Shown: positions 34,769 to 44,501 of the stretch, one piece after another | How positions within the stretch are numbered: position 1 is the first letter of the stretch | Layout: every line of letters starts with the position of its first letter | DNA from: Marinomonas sargassi | Lineage (GTDB): Bacteria > Pseudomonadota > Gammaproteobacteria > Pseudomonadales > Marinomonadaceae | Direction of reading: 5' to 3' | Assembly: GCF_025716875.1 (NCBI RefSeq) | Contig: NZ_JAOVZB010000005.1 | Coordinates: 62,001 to 126,000 of the forward strand | Length of the DNA stretch: 64,000 nucleotides | Translations under genes and position numbers: made by a program | The notes under the pieces: generated by a model | What the model was told of the DNA's origin: nothing | Database searches by the model: none | Seen by the model: only the letters and a program-made list of their open reading frames with translations

Positions 34769-36076
34769 TTAATTGTTTTCCGCCATGAAGGCTTCGATCT
34801 CATCTATCTCTTTTGGCAAGCCGTGGGTCAATACATAAGGCCCTTCTGCTTTGATCAGGATATCATCTTCAATGCGAATACCTATGCCACGCCACTTTTC
34901 ATCGACAGCTTGATTATCCGCAGCAATGTATAAGCCCGGCTCTAGGGTTAATACCATACCCTCTTCTAGTATTCTTGATGTCCCGTCTACTTTATAAGCA
35001 CCACAGTCATGCACATCCAAACCTAACCAATGACCAGTATTATGCATATAAAAATCGCGGTAAGCATTGTCTTCGATCAGGGTATCCACATCACCTTCCA
35101 ATAACTCAAGTTTAACCAAGCCTTGTGTTAAGGTTTTAACCGCAGTTTTATGGAACGCCTCATAAGGTGAGCCAACCGTTAACTCTTTCAAACCCGCATA
35201 GTAAGCATCTAGAACTAATTGATAGAGAGCCGCTTGAGGTTCGCTGAACTTACCATTGGCAGGAAAAGTACGAGTAATGTCGGCTGCATAACAACCCAAT
35301 TCAGCGCCTGCATCAATAAGTACAAGGTCACCATTATCGATCTTTTCATCATTCTTTATATAGTGCAGTACACAGGCATTAGAACCCGAGGCGACAATAT
35401 TGCTATACGCAGGCTGGCGAGCGCCAGACTTCATAAAGGTGTAATTAATTTCTGCCTCAAGCTGATATTCCATCATGTCAGGGCAAACAGACTTCATTGC
35501 TTGCTTATGAGCTTCTACACTAATTTGTGCCGCTTTCTCCATAATAGCAATTTCATGCTCATCCTTAACAAGGCGCATCTCAGCAACAAAATTCGCTAAG
35601 TTAATAAACTGAGTTGGAGCCACCGCACCCGCTCTTGCGCGTGACGCTAGCGTATCTCGCCAGCCCGCTATTTTTTCGCGCAGGCAAGCATCATCAAATA
35701 GATAAGCAATGTGTTCAACGCCGTCCATGCTTTCAACTAGAGTACAATCTAATTCACTTAGCACCGCTGCTTTCTCAGCACCAAAATGTTCGATAGCCCC
35801 TTCACTGCCGAAGCGAAAACCATCCCATAACTCTTTCTCTGGGTCTTTAGGCAAGGTGATTAGAGTTAAGTCGCCATTAGGATGAATAACGGCATAGGCG
35901 CTCGGTTCAGGGAAGCCAGTCAGATAGAAAAAACTACTGTGAGGGCGGAACTCATAATCGCAATCATTGTTTCTTGTCGACAATTCCCCCGTACGAATCA
36001 CCACCGCACTATTGTCAGGCAAAGAGGCCATCAAGCGACGACGACGATCCGCATAAACATGAGCTGCTATCTGCAT
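34769..36076 (-). CDS. pepP: Xaa-Pro aminopeptidase
   Basis: 435 residues. N-terminal creatinase-like domain (aminopeptidase P N, YEFRPHSSFFYLTGFPEP) and C-terminal pita-bread metallopeptidase. The dimanganese ligands are visible in VLIDAGAELGCYAADITRTF (two Asp), HNTGHWLGLDVHD (His), LTLEPGLY (Glu) and GIRIEDD (Glu). It releases N-terminal residues that precede proline. The order ygfB-pepP-ubi hydroxylase is the standard gammaproteobacterial cluster. Gap to ygfB is 47 bases. Confidence 0.95.
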   Translation of the reverse strand: MQIAAHVYADRRRRLMASLPDNSAVVIRTGELSTRNNDCDYEFRPHSSFFYLTGFPEPSAYAVIHPNGDLTLITLPKDPEKELWDGFRFGSEGAIEHFGAEKAAVLSELDCTLVESMDGVEHIAYLFDDACLREKIAGWRDTLASRARAGAVAPTQFINLANFVAEMRLVKDEHEIAIMEKAAQISVEAHKQAMKSVCPDMMEYQLEAEINYTFMKSGARQPAYSNIVASGSNACVLHYIKNDEKIDNGDLVLIDAGAELGCYAADITRTFPANGKFSEPQAALYQLVLDAYYAGLKELTVGSPYEAFHKTAVKTLTQGLVKLELLEGDVDTLIEDNAYRDFYMHNTGHWLGLDVHDCGAYKVDGTSRILEEGMVLTLEPGLYIAADNQAVDEKWRGIGIRIEDDILIKAEGPYVLTHGLPKEIDEIEAFMAENN

Positions 36077-36123
36077 GGAAAATTTCTCCTAATGAAACAA
36101 TAAAACGGCGTTAGCTAATTATC

Positions 36124-36714
36124 TTAATGCAATGGGGTTGTCTTAGTGTGATCAACGTCTGGATTAATGTCATGGTGCTCTGTGTACATCATCATGGCAG
36201 ACACTCTAACGTACTCAACCAACTCCATTAAATCTTCTTCGTTTTCATTACTGTCTTCTAAGACACGCATTTCGGACTGCATACCAGAGATATTGGCAAA
36301 GTCCCTTAAGATCTGTTTGGTTTCTTCAGAAAGGTCATTCTTCTGACCAGACAAACCGTAACCCGCTAGAAAGCCATGCGCCCATTGCGACAAGGTTACG
36401 CCTCTGTCCGCTAGGTCTGCATCATCATCGGCCATACAAGGCACTAACGCATACTCACCATTTTGATAAAGGGTTAATGTGGCAGTATAAAGCTCTACGA
36501 TAGCCGCTCGGCTCGCTTCTTCTTTCCAGCTTTCGATATCACAAAACTCCACCACCATAGCTAACCAATCTTCTAATGGTAAAGTAACACCTGACGCCAA
36601 ATAACCGCATAGCTGACCATGTAACTCAGCAGGTGAAGCAGTAATTTCTTCGGTAACAAAAACGTCTGCGATCAAATCAAAATCCAGCGCATCTTTTAGC
36701 ATGTCTGTCGACAT
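36124..36714 (-). CDS. ygfB: YgfB/UPF0149-family protein
   Basis: 196 residues, acidic, of the YecA/YgfB family. Recognised from the helical repeats ELHGQLCGYLASGVTLPLEDW and the later LSQWAHGFLAGYGLS plus LMELVEYVRVSAMMMYTE. No SEC-C zinc motif, so YgfB rather than YecA. Location next to pepP is conserved. In Pseudomonas the family modulates an antibiotic-resistance regulator; the role here is not known. Ends with HTKTTPLH; starts just past the folD terminator. Confidence 0.9.
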   Translation of the reverse strand: MSTDMLKDALDFDLIADVFVTEEITASPAELHGQLCGYLASGVTLPLEDWLAMVVEFCDIESWKEEASRAAIVELYTATLTLYQNGEYALVPCMADDDADLADRGVTLSQWAHGFLAGYGLSGQKNDLSEETKQILRDFANISGMQSEMRVLEDSNENEEDLMELVEYVRVSAMMMYTEHHDINPDVDHTKTTPLH

Positions 36715-36744
36715 AATATGACTACCTATTCTTATCCAATATAT

Positions 36745-36775
36745 AAAAAAGAAGCCGCATACATTGATGCGGCTT
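36745..36775 (-). terminator. Intrinsic terminator after folD
   Basis: AAGCCGCAT (36752-36760) and ATGCGGCTT (36767-36775) form a perfect 9-base stem with a 6-base loop; the minus strand then reads CTTTTTTAT. It lies 46 bases past the folD stop and ahead of ygfB. Confidence 0.92.
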
Positions 36776-36820
36776 TTCTAGAGATTAGCAAACTTTTTGC
36801 CTATCTTAATTCAGCCTAGA

Positions 36821-37663
36821 TTAGCCCAGCTGTTTCAAACCAGATTCAAGTGTTTGTAGAATCAAAGTATTGATTGTCATTGGACCAACGCCACCCGGCA
36901 CAGGTGTGTAAGCTGAGGCGCGTTCGGTCAGAGGAGCTAATTCGATATCACCTACACCACCTGGATGGTAACCAGCATCCACAACCACTGCGCCATCTTT
37001 AATCCACTCTGCTTTAATAAATTCTGGTTTACCTACAGCACCCACTACCACATCAGCTTGTTTAATTAGTTCAGCTAAGTTTTTAGTGCGAGAATGACAG
37101 ATTGTCACTGTGGCATTGGCATTCAACATCATCATTGACATTGGCTTACCCAAAATTGGGCTACGGCCAACAACTACTGCATGCTTACCTTCAAGGTCAA
37201 TATCGTAAGCTTCTAATAAACGCATGATGCCCGCTGGCGTTGCTGCACCGTAGGCTGGCTCTTGCATTGCCATACGGCCAAAACCAAGGCAAGTAACGCC
37301 ATCTACGTCTTTATGGGCTGCAATAGCGTCAAAGCACAAACGCTCATCAATCTGCTCTGGCACAGGGTGTTGTAGCAAAATGCCATGTACATCTTGGTTA
37401 TCATTCAAGTCTTGAATGGTTTTCAGCAATTCTTCTGTCGTCGTTGTATCTGGCAGTTCAATGGCCATTGAATCCATACCTACACGACGACAAGCATTAC
37501 CTTTCATCTTTACGTACGTTGCTGATGCTGGATCAGCACCCACTAAAATAGTCGCTAATATAGGTGTGCAGCCAGTGCGTTCTTTAAGTTCCGCAACTTG
37601 TGCTTGTAGGCGAGTTTCAGTGTCTTTGGCGCAAAGTTTGCCATCAAGAACCAATGCAGTCAT
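36821..37663 (-). CDS. folD: Methylenetetrahydrofolate dehydrogenase / cyclohydrolase
   Basis: 280 residues. Bifunctional cytoplasmic enzyme interconverting 5,10-methylene-THF and 10-formyl-THF with NADP. The catalytic Lys region is [15 protein letters not shown], the nucleotide loop [13 protein letters not shown], and the C-terminal signature PGGVGPMTI. Full length. Transcribed alone from a 124-base gap after recJ and closed by a good terminator. Confidence 0.97.
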   Translation of the reverse strand: MTALVLDGKLCAKDTETRLQAQVAELKERTGCTPILATILVGADPASATYVKMKGNACRRVGMDSMAIELPDTTTTEELLKTIQDLNDNQDVHGILLQHPVPEQIDERLCFDAIAAHKDVDGVTCLGFGRMAMQEPAYGAATPAGIMRLLEAYDIDLEGKHAVVVGRSPILGKPMSMMMLNANATVTICHSRTKNLAELIKQADVVVGAVGKPEFIKAEWIKDGAVVVDAGYHPGGVGDIELAPLTERASAYTPVPGGVGPMTINTLILQTLESGLKQLG

Positions 37664-37787
37664 GAATGAGCTCCAATAAAAATAGAGGGTTATACGAGGG
37701 AAAGATATTGTACCTCAAGTTTGAATTCGATAGGCACTGATTAGATGAATTTGTTAATGAATTCTTTTAGTTTAAGAACCCACTATC

Positions 37788-39512
37788 CTAAGCAGGCTCT
37801 AAATAATCCACGATCAATTGTAAGTTACGCTGGCCGCGAAATTCATTGATATCCAATTTGTAAACTAAGCGAATTTTCTCTAGCGCTTGATTCGGCCATT
37901 TTTCTAAATCTACAAAGAAACTAATAGCATCTAAAAGAAGGCCACTTTTCGGCTCCCGCACCATAAGCTTGAGGTGCTTTTCTCCCACTAAACGTTGCTG
38001 TAAAACGTCAAAAACACCATCAAAACAAGGTTCAGGAAAGTTCTGTCCCCAAGGGCCAGATTGTCTAACCTGTTCTGCAAAGCTTAAGCTAAAATCTTCA
38101 GGCATCAGTTCGCCATCGGTTAATAAGACCGCTTCTAACTGATCTTCTGTTACCCATTCGGAGATGATCACATCAAATGCCAACTGAAAGGCTTCGTAAT
38201 GGGATTCCTTTATTGTCATCCCAGCCGCCATGGCATGACCACCAAATTTGCTGAGCAATTGCGGATAACGTTTCGCTAATAAGTCTAGCGCATCACGTAT
38301 ATGTACTCCCGGTATTGAGCGAGCAGAGCCTTTCAGCTCCCCTTCTGCTACGCGAGCAAAAGCAATCACAGGACGGTAACACTTGTCTTTCATTCGCGAG
38401 GCTAAAATTCCAATAACCCCTTGGTGCCAATCAGCATCATAAAAACACATACCATTTGGTATATCTTGATCATCATCTAGCAGGCCTTCCAGAACCAATT
38501 CAGCCTGCTCTTTCATATCCGATTCAATGGACTTTCTTTCACGGTTGAGTTGATCAAGTTTTTGCGCATAAGATTGCGCTTGATGGGCATGGTTCGCTAA
38601 CAGACATTCAATACCCACAGACATATCATCAAGGCGCCCTGCCGCATTGAGCCTAGGCCCCACGACAAAACCAAGATCTGACGCTTTCAACTGGGTATGT
38701 TCTCGACGACCTACTTCAAGAAGCGCAAGGATACCAGGGCGAGCTAAGCCAGCTTGAATGCGTTTGATGCCCTGCTGAACAAGGATTCGATTATTAGCAT
38801 CTAACGGCACCACATCCGCCACCGTACCAAGGGCAACTAAATCTAAATAGTCTGCCATTTTCGGCTCAGGGATATGCTGATCAAGAAACCAGTTACGACT
38901 TTTCAACTCAGCACGTAGAGCGGACATGACATAAAAAATCACGCCAACCCCTGCCAAGTGTTTACTGCCAAATTCACAGTTTGGATGGTTTGGATTGACG
39001 ATAGCATCCGCATTTGGCAAGGCATCGCCCGGTAAGTGATGGTCAGTAACAACCACCTTCATACCATACTCTTTGGCGGCCAATACCCCATCAATACTGG
39101 CAATACCGTTATCCACCGTTACCAACACGGAAGGCGACTTTTGTTTGGCCACTTCAACAATCTCTGGGGTTAAGCCATAGCCAAATTCAAAGCGGTTAGG
39201 GACTAGGTAATCTGGCTCTATAGCGCCCATCGCCTCTAAAGCAAGAATACCTAAACTCGTACTCGTTGCTCCATCCGCATCAAAGTCTCCCACAATGAGG
39301 ATTTTCTCATTGGCCATAATCGCATCCGCTAGGATAGAAGCCGCTTTCTTCAAATCAAACAAAGCGTCAGGCCTTAGCAAATGAGGTAACCTATAATCTA
39401 TTTGTTCTGTCGTCGTCACGCCACGGGAGGCAAATATTCTTTGCAAAGTAGCAGACATATTTGCTGGCAGTTGAAGTTCGGCTTCTGAAATAGGACGACG
39501 ATCTATACGCAT
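37788..39512 (-). CDS. recJ: Single-stranded-DNA-specific exonuclease RecJ
   Basis: 574 residues. 5'-3' exonuclease acting in recombination and mismatch repair. DHH-family motifs: IVGDFDADGATST (I), LVTVDNGIAS (II), VVTDHHLPG (III, DHH), then DHHA1 with KFGGHAMAAGM. C-terminal OB-like RecJ domain (from about 460). It lies downstream of hom-thrC, as in pseudomonads, with rsmE inserted between. Confidence 0.96.
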   Translation of the reverse strand: MRIDRRPISEAELQLPANMSATLQRIFASRGVTTTEQIDYRLPHLLRPDALFDLKKAASILADAIMANEKILIVGDFDADGATSTSLGILALEAMGAIEPDYLVPNRFEFGYGLTPEIVEVAKQKSPSVLVTVDNGIASIDGVLAAKEYGMKVVVTDHHLPGDALPNADAIVNPNHPNCEFGSKHLAGVGVIFYVMSALRAELKSRNWFLDQHIPEPKMADYLDLVALGTVADVVPLDANNRILVQQGIKRIQAGLARPGILALLEVGRREHTQLKASDLGFVVGPRLNAAGRLDDMSVGIECLLANHAHQAQSYAQKLDQLNRERKSIESDMKEQAELVLEGLLDDDQDIPNGMCFYDADWHQGVIGILASRMKDKCYRPVIAFARVAEGELKGSARSIPGVHIRDALDLLAKRYPQLLSKFGGHAMAAGMTIKESHYEAFQLAFDVIISEWVTEDQLEAVLLTDGELMPEDFSLSFAEQVRQSGPWGQNFPEPCFDGVFDVLQQRLVGEKHLKLMVREPKSGLLLDAISFFVDLEKWPNQALEKIRLVYKLDINEFRGQRNLQLIVDYLEPA

Positions 39513-39606
39513 AAAAACTTAAACACTCTAAATGATGAATAACACAAGGATAACACGACAAGTATCGTGACTAAGGTCACTGAAGAATTTAGAGACAAAA
39601 AAGCAA

Positions 39607-40326
39607 TTAAGCTGGATAAAGGCGGGATAATAAGACTGGGACAACCGTTTCCACTTTGAGAATTCGCTCTCCTAATTGAACAGATTCCATGCCTGCTTCC
39701 AACCACTTACCCACCTCAAACTCGTTCCAACCACCCTCAGGCCCTAAAGCTAAAACACATGGTTTCTGTAAGTTAATCGGGCAAGGTTTCGCTTGGTAAG
39801 GATGAGCCAGAAGCCCTTCTTTCTCTTCCAACAAAGCTGGTAGCTGATCTTCAACAAAAGGGCGAAATCTAGGAATAAATGACAGTTTGGGAAGAGTCGT
39901 ATCTTTTGCTTGCTCCAAGCCTTCCAACAAACACTGGTGGATCGATTCAGGCTTTAATACTGGGCTCTGCCAATAACTTTTTTCTACCTTTGCTGAATGT
40001 ATCAAGTAAATATCTTTTACGCCCATAGCAGTAATATTCTGCAAAGTTCGTTTCAGCATATTAGGTCTAGGCAGCGCCATAACCAAAGTCATGGGTAAAG
40101 GCGCTGGCGGCTCAGCAGATAACACGACGGAATGAATATGAGCTGGTTGCTCTGGTGTTTCAGCTTCGTATATTCCTTCACCAATCTTCCCACCCAAAAC
40201 ACCTACCCGTAACCTCTCACCAGATTTCGCTTTGATCACTTTATGAATATGAGTCTGCTGACGCTCTGATAAAGCATAAGATAAATCGCTTAGCATCTGC
40301 TTAGGGTCAAGTAAGATTAAATTCAT
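39607..40326 (-). CDS. rsmE: 16S rRNA (uracil-1498-N3)-methyltransferase
   Basis: 239 residues: an N-terminal PUA-like barrel (residues 1-70) and a SPOUT methyltransferase domain with the trefoil knot near LALGPEGGWNEFEVG and VQLGERILKVETVVPV, both RsmE hallmarks. It methylates U1498 of 16S rRNA. It starts 75 bases after thrC stops, beyond a 10-base stem hairpin. Confidence 0.95.
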   Translation of the reverse strand: MNLILLDPKQMLSDLSYALSERQQTHIHKVIKAKSGERLRVGVLGGKIGEGIYEAETPEQPAHIHSVVLSAEPPAPLPMTLVMALPRPNMLKRTLQNITAMGVKDIYLIHSAKVEKSYWQSPVLKPESIHQCLLEGLEQAKDTTLPKLSFIPRFRPFVEDQLPALLEEKEGLLAHPYQAKPCPINLQKPCVLALGPEGGWNEFEVGKWLEAGMESVQLGERILKVETVVPVLLSRLYPA

Positions 40327-40366
40327 AACTAGGTGAAGTCTTTGGAAGTGAAGGTACGGGAAGGAT

Positions 40367-40394
40367 AGAGCAGCTAACGGATGCTAGCTGCTCT
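40367..40394. terminator. Hairpin between thrC and rsmE
   Basis: AGAGCAGCTA (40367-40376) and TAGCTGCTCT (40385-40394) form a perfect 10-base stem with an 8-base loop, 8 bases past the thrC stop. The minus strand continues TCCTTCCC without a T-run, so termination would be partial or the hairpin only stabilises the thrC mRNA. Confidence 0.5.
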
Positions 40395-40401
40395 CAGAGC
40401 A

Positions 40402-41787
40402 CTAGATTTTATTTGCAACGAAGGACTGAACATCTGCCAAGCTATTGTCCAGCACAGTGTAAGACTCTTCTCTTTCGAATAGATCTTTCATGTGTTCTGG
40501 TAACTTAGGCGACTCACAACCAGCCTTTTCAACCGCTTCTGGGAACTTAACAGGGTGCGCTGTCGCCAAAGTGATCAAAGGAACTGACTTGTCTTTCCAG
40601 CAATTACGCGCTGCTTCTAGACCAATCGCAGTATGTGGATCAAGCAAGTATTGAGTCTCTTTAAAGACTTCGGAGATAACATCACACGTTTTCTCGTCAT
40701 CTACTTTAAAACTATCAAAATTCTCTTTCACAAAAGACCATGCCTGATCTTTCAATGAAACGTCACCACTGTTGAAACGTGCCATTAAGTCGTCAATTTG
40801 CGCACCATCACGACCATGAGCATCAAACAATAGGCGTTCAAAGTTACTTGAAACCATGATATCCATACTTGGAGACAAGGTTACGTTCAATGATTGACGG
40901 CTCATGTCATTTTCAGCAATCACACGGTGCAAAATGTCATTTTGGTTTGTTGCAACAACCAACTGATCAATAGGTAAACCCATTCGTTTCGCTAGGTAAC
41001 CTGCGAAAATGTCACCAAAGTTTCCAGTAGGAACAGAGAAAGACACTTTACGATGTGGCGCGCCAACAGATAAAGCAGAGGAGAAGTAGTAAACGATCTG
41101 CGCCATGATACGCGCCCAGTTGATCGAGTTTACTGCCCCTAACTTAGCACCTTTCAAGAAAGACTGATCTGCAAAGCTGGATTTAACCATACCTTGGCAA
41201 TCATCAAAGTTGCCTTTCACTGCGATATTAAAGACATTGTCATCGATCACTGTTGTCATTTGACGACGCTGTACTTCTGATACGCGCTGGTAAGGGTGCA
41301 AGATAAAGATGTCTAAGTGCTCTGAATGACGACAGCCTTCAATAGCAGCAGAACCCGTATCACCAGAGGTCGCACCTAAAATAACCAACTTTTCTTTACG
41401 CTCAGCAAGAACGTAATCCATCAAGCGGCCAAGTAGTTGTAAAGCGAAGTCTTTAAACGCCAGTGTTGGACCACGGAATAGCTCAAGTATCCACTCGTTG
41501 TTACCGACCTGAACCATAGGCGCAATAGAAGAATGATTAAAACCAGCGTAGGCTTCATCAATCATTTTTTTGAAAGCGTCTTCAGGGATGTCACCTTCAA
41601 CAAAAGGCCACATCACTTTGAAAGCCAATTCTTGGTAGCTTAAATTAGCCCATGAAGCGATTTCTTCTTTACTGTATTGAGGCAAGGTTTCTGGCACATA
41701 CAAACCACCATCATTAGCTAAACCCGCTAATAAAACATCGCCAAATGAAAGCGCAGGCGCTTTACCGCGCGTAGAAATGTATTTCAT
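40402..41787 (-). CDS. thrC: Threonine synthase
   Basis: 461 residues, fold-type II PLP enzyme converting phosphohomoserine to threonine. PLP lysine is in FRGPTLAFKDFALQ (Lys112), and the loop GATSGDTGSAAIEG and SVPTGNFGDIFAGYLA are typical. Starts 14 bases after hom, so co-transcribed. No thrB kinase is in the window, so phosphohomoserine must come from a gene elsewhere, as in pseudomonads. Confidence 0.96.
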   Translation of the reverse strand: MKYISTRGKAPALSFGDVLLAGLANDGGLYVPETLPQYSKEEIASWANLSYQELAFKVMWPFVEGDIPEDAFKKMIDEAYAGFNHSSIAPMVQVGNNEWILELFRGPTLAFKDFALQLLGRLMDYVLAERKEKLVILGATSGDTGSAAIEGCRHSEHLDIFILHPYQRVSEVQRRQMTTVIDDNVFNIAVKGNFDDCQGMVKSSFADQSFLKGAKLGAVNSINWARIMAQIVYYFSSALSVGAPHRKVSFSVPTGNFGDIFAGYLAKRMGLPIDQLVVATNQNDILHRVIAENDMSRQSLNVTLSPSMDIMVSSNFERLLFDAHGRDGAQIDDLMARFNSGDVSLKDQAWSFVKENFDSFKVDDEKTCDVISEVFKETQYLLDPHTAIGLEAARNCWKDKSVPLITLATAHPVKFPEAVEKAGCESPKLPEHMKDLFEREESYTVLDNSLADVQSFVANKI

Positions 41788-41801
41788 ATCTTGTTCTCTC
41801 T

Positions 41802-43103
41802 TTATGCCAAATGTTCGACACGAATTCTTTGAATTTTACCAACCACATCAGGTAAAGCTTCGATAGCCGCAATGGCTAGGTTCATATTTTGTTCTTTGAC
41901 ATCATGGGTCATAACCACCAAAGGCACACTATCACTGCCTTCGCGCTCACGCTGGATAATAGACTCAATACTGATGTCATTTGTCGATAAAATCTGCGTA
42001 ATGTTGGCCAATACACCTGCACGATCTTTAATCGTTAAGTTTAGGAAGAAGCCACATTCCACTTCTTCTACTGGCAATATCGCATCATCTGACAAAGTAT
42101 CTGCATGGAAGCCTAGGTAAGGCACTCGGCTTTCGTGGCTTGATGAAATCGCACGAGCCACATCAATTACATCAGCAATAACGGAAGAACCTGTTGGCAG
42201 CGCACCAGCACCAGCACCGTAAGACAATGTTGGACCTACCGCATCACCTTGAACCATAACAGCGTTCATCACACCGTTCACATTCGCCAGTAACTGCTTG
42301 TAAGAAATCAATGTTGGGTGCACACGCAATTCAATTCCGGCATCCGTACGTTTCGCAATACCAAGGTGCTTAATGGCGTAGCCAAGGTCATCAGCAAAAG
42401 CCACATCTTCTGAAGTGATTTGGCTAATACCTTCTGTGTAGGTTTTTTCGAATTGTAGAGGAATACCAAAAGCAATGGACGCTAAGATAGTTAGCTTATG
42501 CGCTGCATCAATACCTTCAACATCAAATGTTGGGTCTGCTTCTGCGTAACCTAGTGCTTGCGCTTCTGCCAACACATCATCAAAGTTGCGCTTCTTCTCA
42601 CTCATTTCCGACAAGATGAAGTTGCCAGTACCATTGATAATGCCAGCCAAAGACTGAACACGGTTAGCAGATAGACCTTCTCGAAGGGACTTGATAATTG
42701 GAATGCCGCCAGCAACAGCCGCTTCAAAGGCAACCATTACGCCTTTTTCTTGTGCTTTGGCAAACAATTCATTACCACACTCAGCAATCAATGCTTTGTT
42801 AGCAGTTACAACATGCTTGCCATTTTCGATTGCTTTCAAGACCAGCTCTTTTGCAACGCTAGTACCGCCAATCAACTCAATAACAATATCGATTTCAGGG
42901 TTATTAACAACATCGAAAATATCGCGAGTAACATTCACTCCAGTAGTGTCACATGCGTCATTATCACGACGTGCTCCAACTTGCTCAACAACAATACTAC
43001 GGCCTACACGACGTGCAATCTCTTCTGCATTTTCCTGCAGAATATTAAAACTACCAGAACCAACAGTTCCTAACCCACAAATCCCGACTTTTACCGGTTT
43101 CAA
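41802..43103 (-). CDS. hom: Homoserine dehydrogenase (monofunctional, with ACT domain)
   Basis: 433 residues. NAD(P)-binding KVGICGLGTVGSG at 4-16, catalytic core GIINGTGNFILSEM and GYAEADPTFDVEGIDAAHK, then a C-terminal ACT domain (about 350-430, FFLNLTIKDRAGVLANI) for feedback by threonine. No aspartokinase fusion. Starts with TTG, with GAGGT 8 bases ahead. Order dsbC-hom-thrC matches Pseudomonas. Confidence 0.95.
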   Translation of the reverse strand: MKPVKVGICGLGTVGSGSFNILQENAEEIARRVGRSIVVEQVGARRDNDACDTTGVNVTRDIFDVVNNPEIDIVIELIGGTSVAKELVLKAIENGKHVVTANKALIAECGNELFAKAQEKGVMVAFEAAVAGGIPIIKSLREGLSANRVQSLAGIINGTGNFILSEMSEKKRNFDDVLAEAQALGYAEADPTFDVEGIDAAHKLTILASIAFGIPLQFEKTYTEGISQITSEDVAFADDLGYAIKHLGIAKRTDAGIELRVHPTLISYKQLLANVNGVMNAVMVQGDAVGPTLSYGAGAGALPTGSSVIADVIDVARAISSSHESRVPYLGFHADTLSDDAILPVEEVECGFFLNLTIKDRAGVLANITQILSTNDISIESIIQREREGSDSVPLVVMTHDVKEQNMNLAIAAIEALPDVVGKIQRIRVEHLA

Positions 43104-43248
43104 AACGATACCTCACAAAGACCATTTAATTTTTATCAGACATTATATTCTGTGCAAAACGGCATACATTATACCGATTGCGTAACACAAACCCAACGTA
43201 GAAAAGGCCGAAGTAATCAACTTAGACAGTGAAATATCTCGTTAGATA

Positions 43249-43968
43249 CTATAAACCTAGGCGTTCAACTAACTGAGCCGCTGGCAAGTAACCAGGAATC
43301 ATCTCGCCATTAGGCAATATTATCGTCGGCGTGCCTCTAACACCTACTTCCTGACCAAGCGAGAACTGCTCAGCAACAGGGTTATCACATTTACTTTGCG
43401 GAACAGAATCGCCTTGCTTAGCTGCTGTCATCCATTTCTGTTGATCCGCTGAACACCAGATGCCAACCATCTTTAAATAAGAGTCTGAATCAATACCGGC
43501 TCTTGGATAAGCCAAATAGCGAACACTGACGCCCGCTTCATTCAACTTAGCGACTTCGTTGTGCAACATACGACAATAATGACAATCCACATCTGTGAAA
43601 ACACTCACATGCGCTCTTTCATTATCTGCTTTAAAGACCACCATTTCAGATTCTGGCAAAGCCTCAATTTTTTCCAGCTTCACCAGCTCGGTTTCATTAA
43701 CCAAGCCTTCATCTTCAATACGATAAAGATCTCCAGCGACAAAATACTTGCCATCTGCGGTTACATAAAGGATTGGCCCTTGCTTTAAGTCCACCACATA
43801 CAAACCAGATTTTTCGTGCTGCCGAATACTTTCAATTTCAAATTGAGGCAGTGCAGAGTTTATAGCGGAAACAACCGTCGACTGGTCAGCCAGTAAACGT
43901 GTGGAAAACAACATCAGGATGACTATGGATAGCGCAAGGCGGGGTAACGATAGGATATTACTTTTCAT
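43249..43968 (-). CDS. dsbC: Periplasmic disulfide isomerase
   Basis: 239 residues. Signal peptide (LALSIVILMLFSTRLLA, cleaved before DQSTV), N-terminal DsbC dimerisation domain (40-95) and thioredoxin domain with the redox pair DVDCHYCRMLH. The cis-Pro loop is GVRGTPTIILPNG. The middle pair is His-Tyr, where E. coli has Gly-Tyr. The ATG at 43968 has AAGGG 6 bases before it; longer in-frame starts would run back through the rplS terminator. Shuffles wrong disulfides, kept reduced by DsbD. Confidence 0.94.
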   Translation of the reverse strand: MKSNILSLPRLALSIVILMLFSTRLLADQSTVVSAINSALPQFEIESIRQHEKSGLYVVDLKQGPILYVTADGKYFVAGDLYRIEDEGLVNETELVKLEKIEALPESEMVVFKADNERAHVSVFTDVDCHYCRMLHNEVAKLNEAGVSVRYLAYPRAGIDSDSYLKMVGIWCSADQQKWMTAAKQGDSVPQSKCDNPVAEQFSLGQEVGVRGTPTIILPNGEMIPGYLPAAQLVERLGL

Positions 43969-44030
43969 AAAAACCCTTAAATAGATTGAAGTGTGTTCTA
44001 TTAGGCCGTACGAAAGAAGGTTAGTTCCAT

Positions 44031-44059
44031 AAAAAAAGGCGACTTTCGCCGCCTTTTTT
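44031..44059. terminator. Terminator of the rpsP-rimM-trmD-rplS operon
   Basis: AAAAAAGGCG and CGCCTTTTTT (44032-44041 and 44050-44059) pair perfectly around an 8-base loop, 12 bases past the rplS stop. It precedes dsbC, so dsbC needs its own promoter in the 63 bases ahead of it. Confidence 0.95.
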
Positions 44060-44071
44060 ACAATAGAAATA

Positions 44072-44434
44072 TTAGCGCTTAGCCAATTTCTCTTTGATAC
44101 GTGCAGACTTACCAGAACGTTCGCGAAGATAGAAGATCTTAGACTGACGAACATCACCACGGCGAAGCACTTTAATGCTATCAACTAGTGGGCTGTATGT
44201 TTGGAAAGCACGCTCAACACCGATACCGCTCGAAATTTTACGAACAGTGAATGCTGAGTTAAGGCCACGGTTACGCTTAGCAATAACAACACCTTCATAA
44301 GCCTGAAGACGCTCGCGTGAACCCTCTTTAACTTTTACTTGAACAACAATCGTGTCACCAGTACTAAATGCTGGTACTTCTTTTGTCATTTGTTCAGCTT
44401 CTAATTGCTGAATCAAAGTAGACTTGTTACTCAT
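44072..44434 (-). CDS. rplS: 50S ribosomal protein L19
   Basis: 120 residues, full length for L19, with [20 protein letters not shown] at 23-42, [19 protein letters not shown] and the C-terminal [12 protein letters not shown]. Located at the 30S-50S interface. Fourth gene of the classical rpsP-rimM-trmD-rplS operon, 67 bases after trmD. GGAGT lies 7 bases before the ATG. Confidence 0.98.
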   Translation of the reverse strand: MSNKSTLIQQLEAEQMTKEVPAFSTGDTIVVQVKVKEGSRERLQAYEGVVIAKRNRGLNSAFTVRKISSGIGVERAFQTYSPLVDSIKVLRRGDVRQSKIFYLRERSGKSARIKEKLAKR

Positions 44435-44501
44435 GGATGTAACTCCTAATGATTTGGTTTCTTATCAGTATGAAAAATTTCATCTGATAAGCTCGCAATT
44501 C

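Noticed and set aside
40350..40365. GAAGGTACGGGAAGG as a further copy of the 33278 arm
   Set aside because: Only GAAGGTACG is shared; no continuation, so chance is enough.
43969..44184. Longer N-terminus for dsbC
   Set aside because: It would extend across the rplS terminator and into rplS; the ATG at 43968 has a ribosome site and begins a signal peptide.
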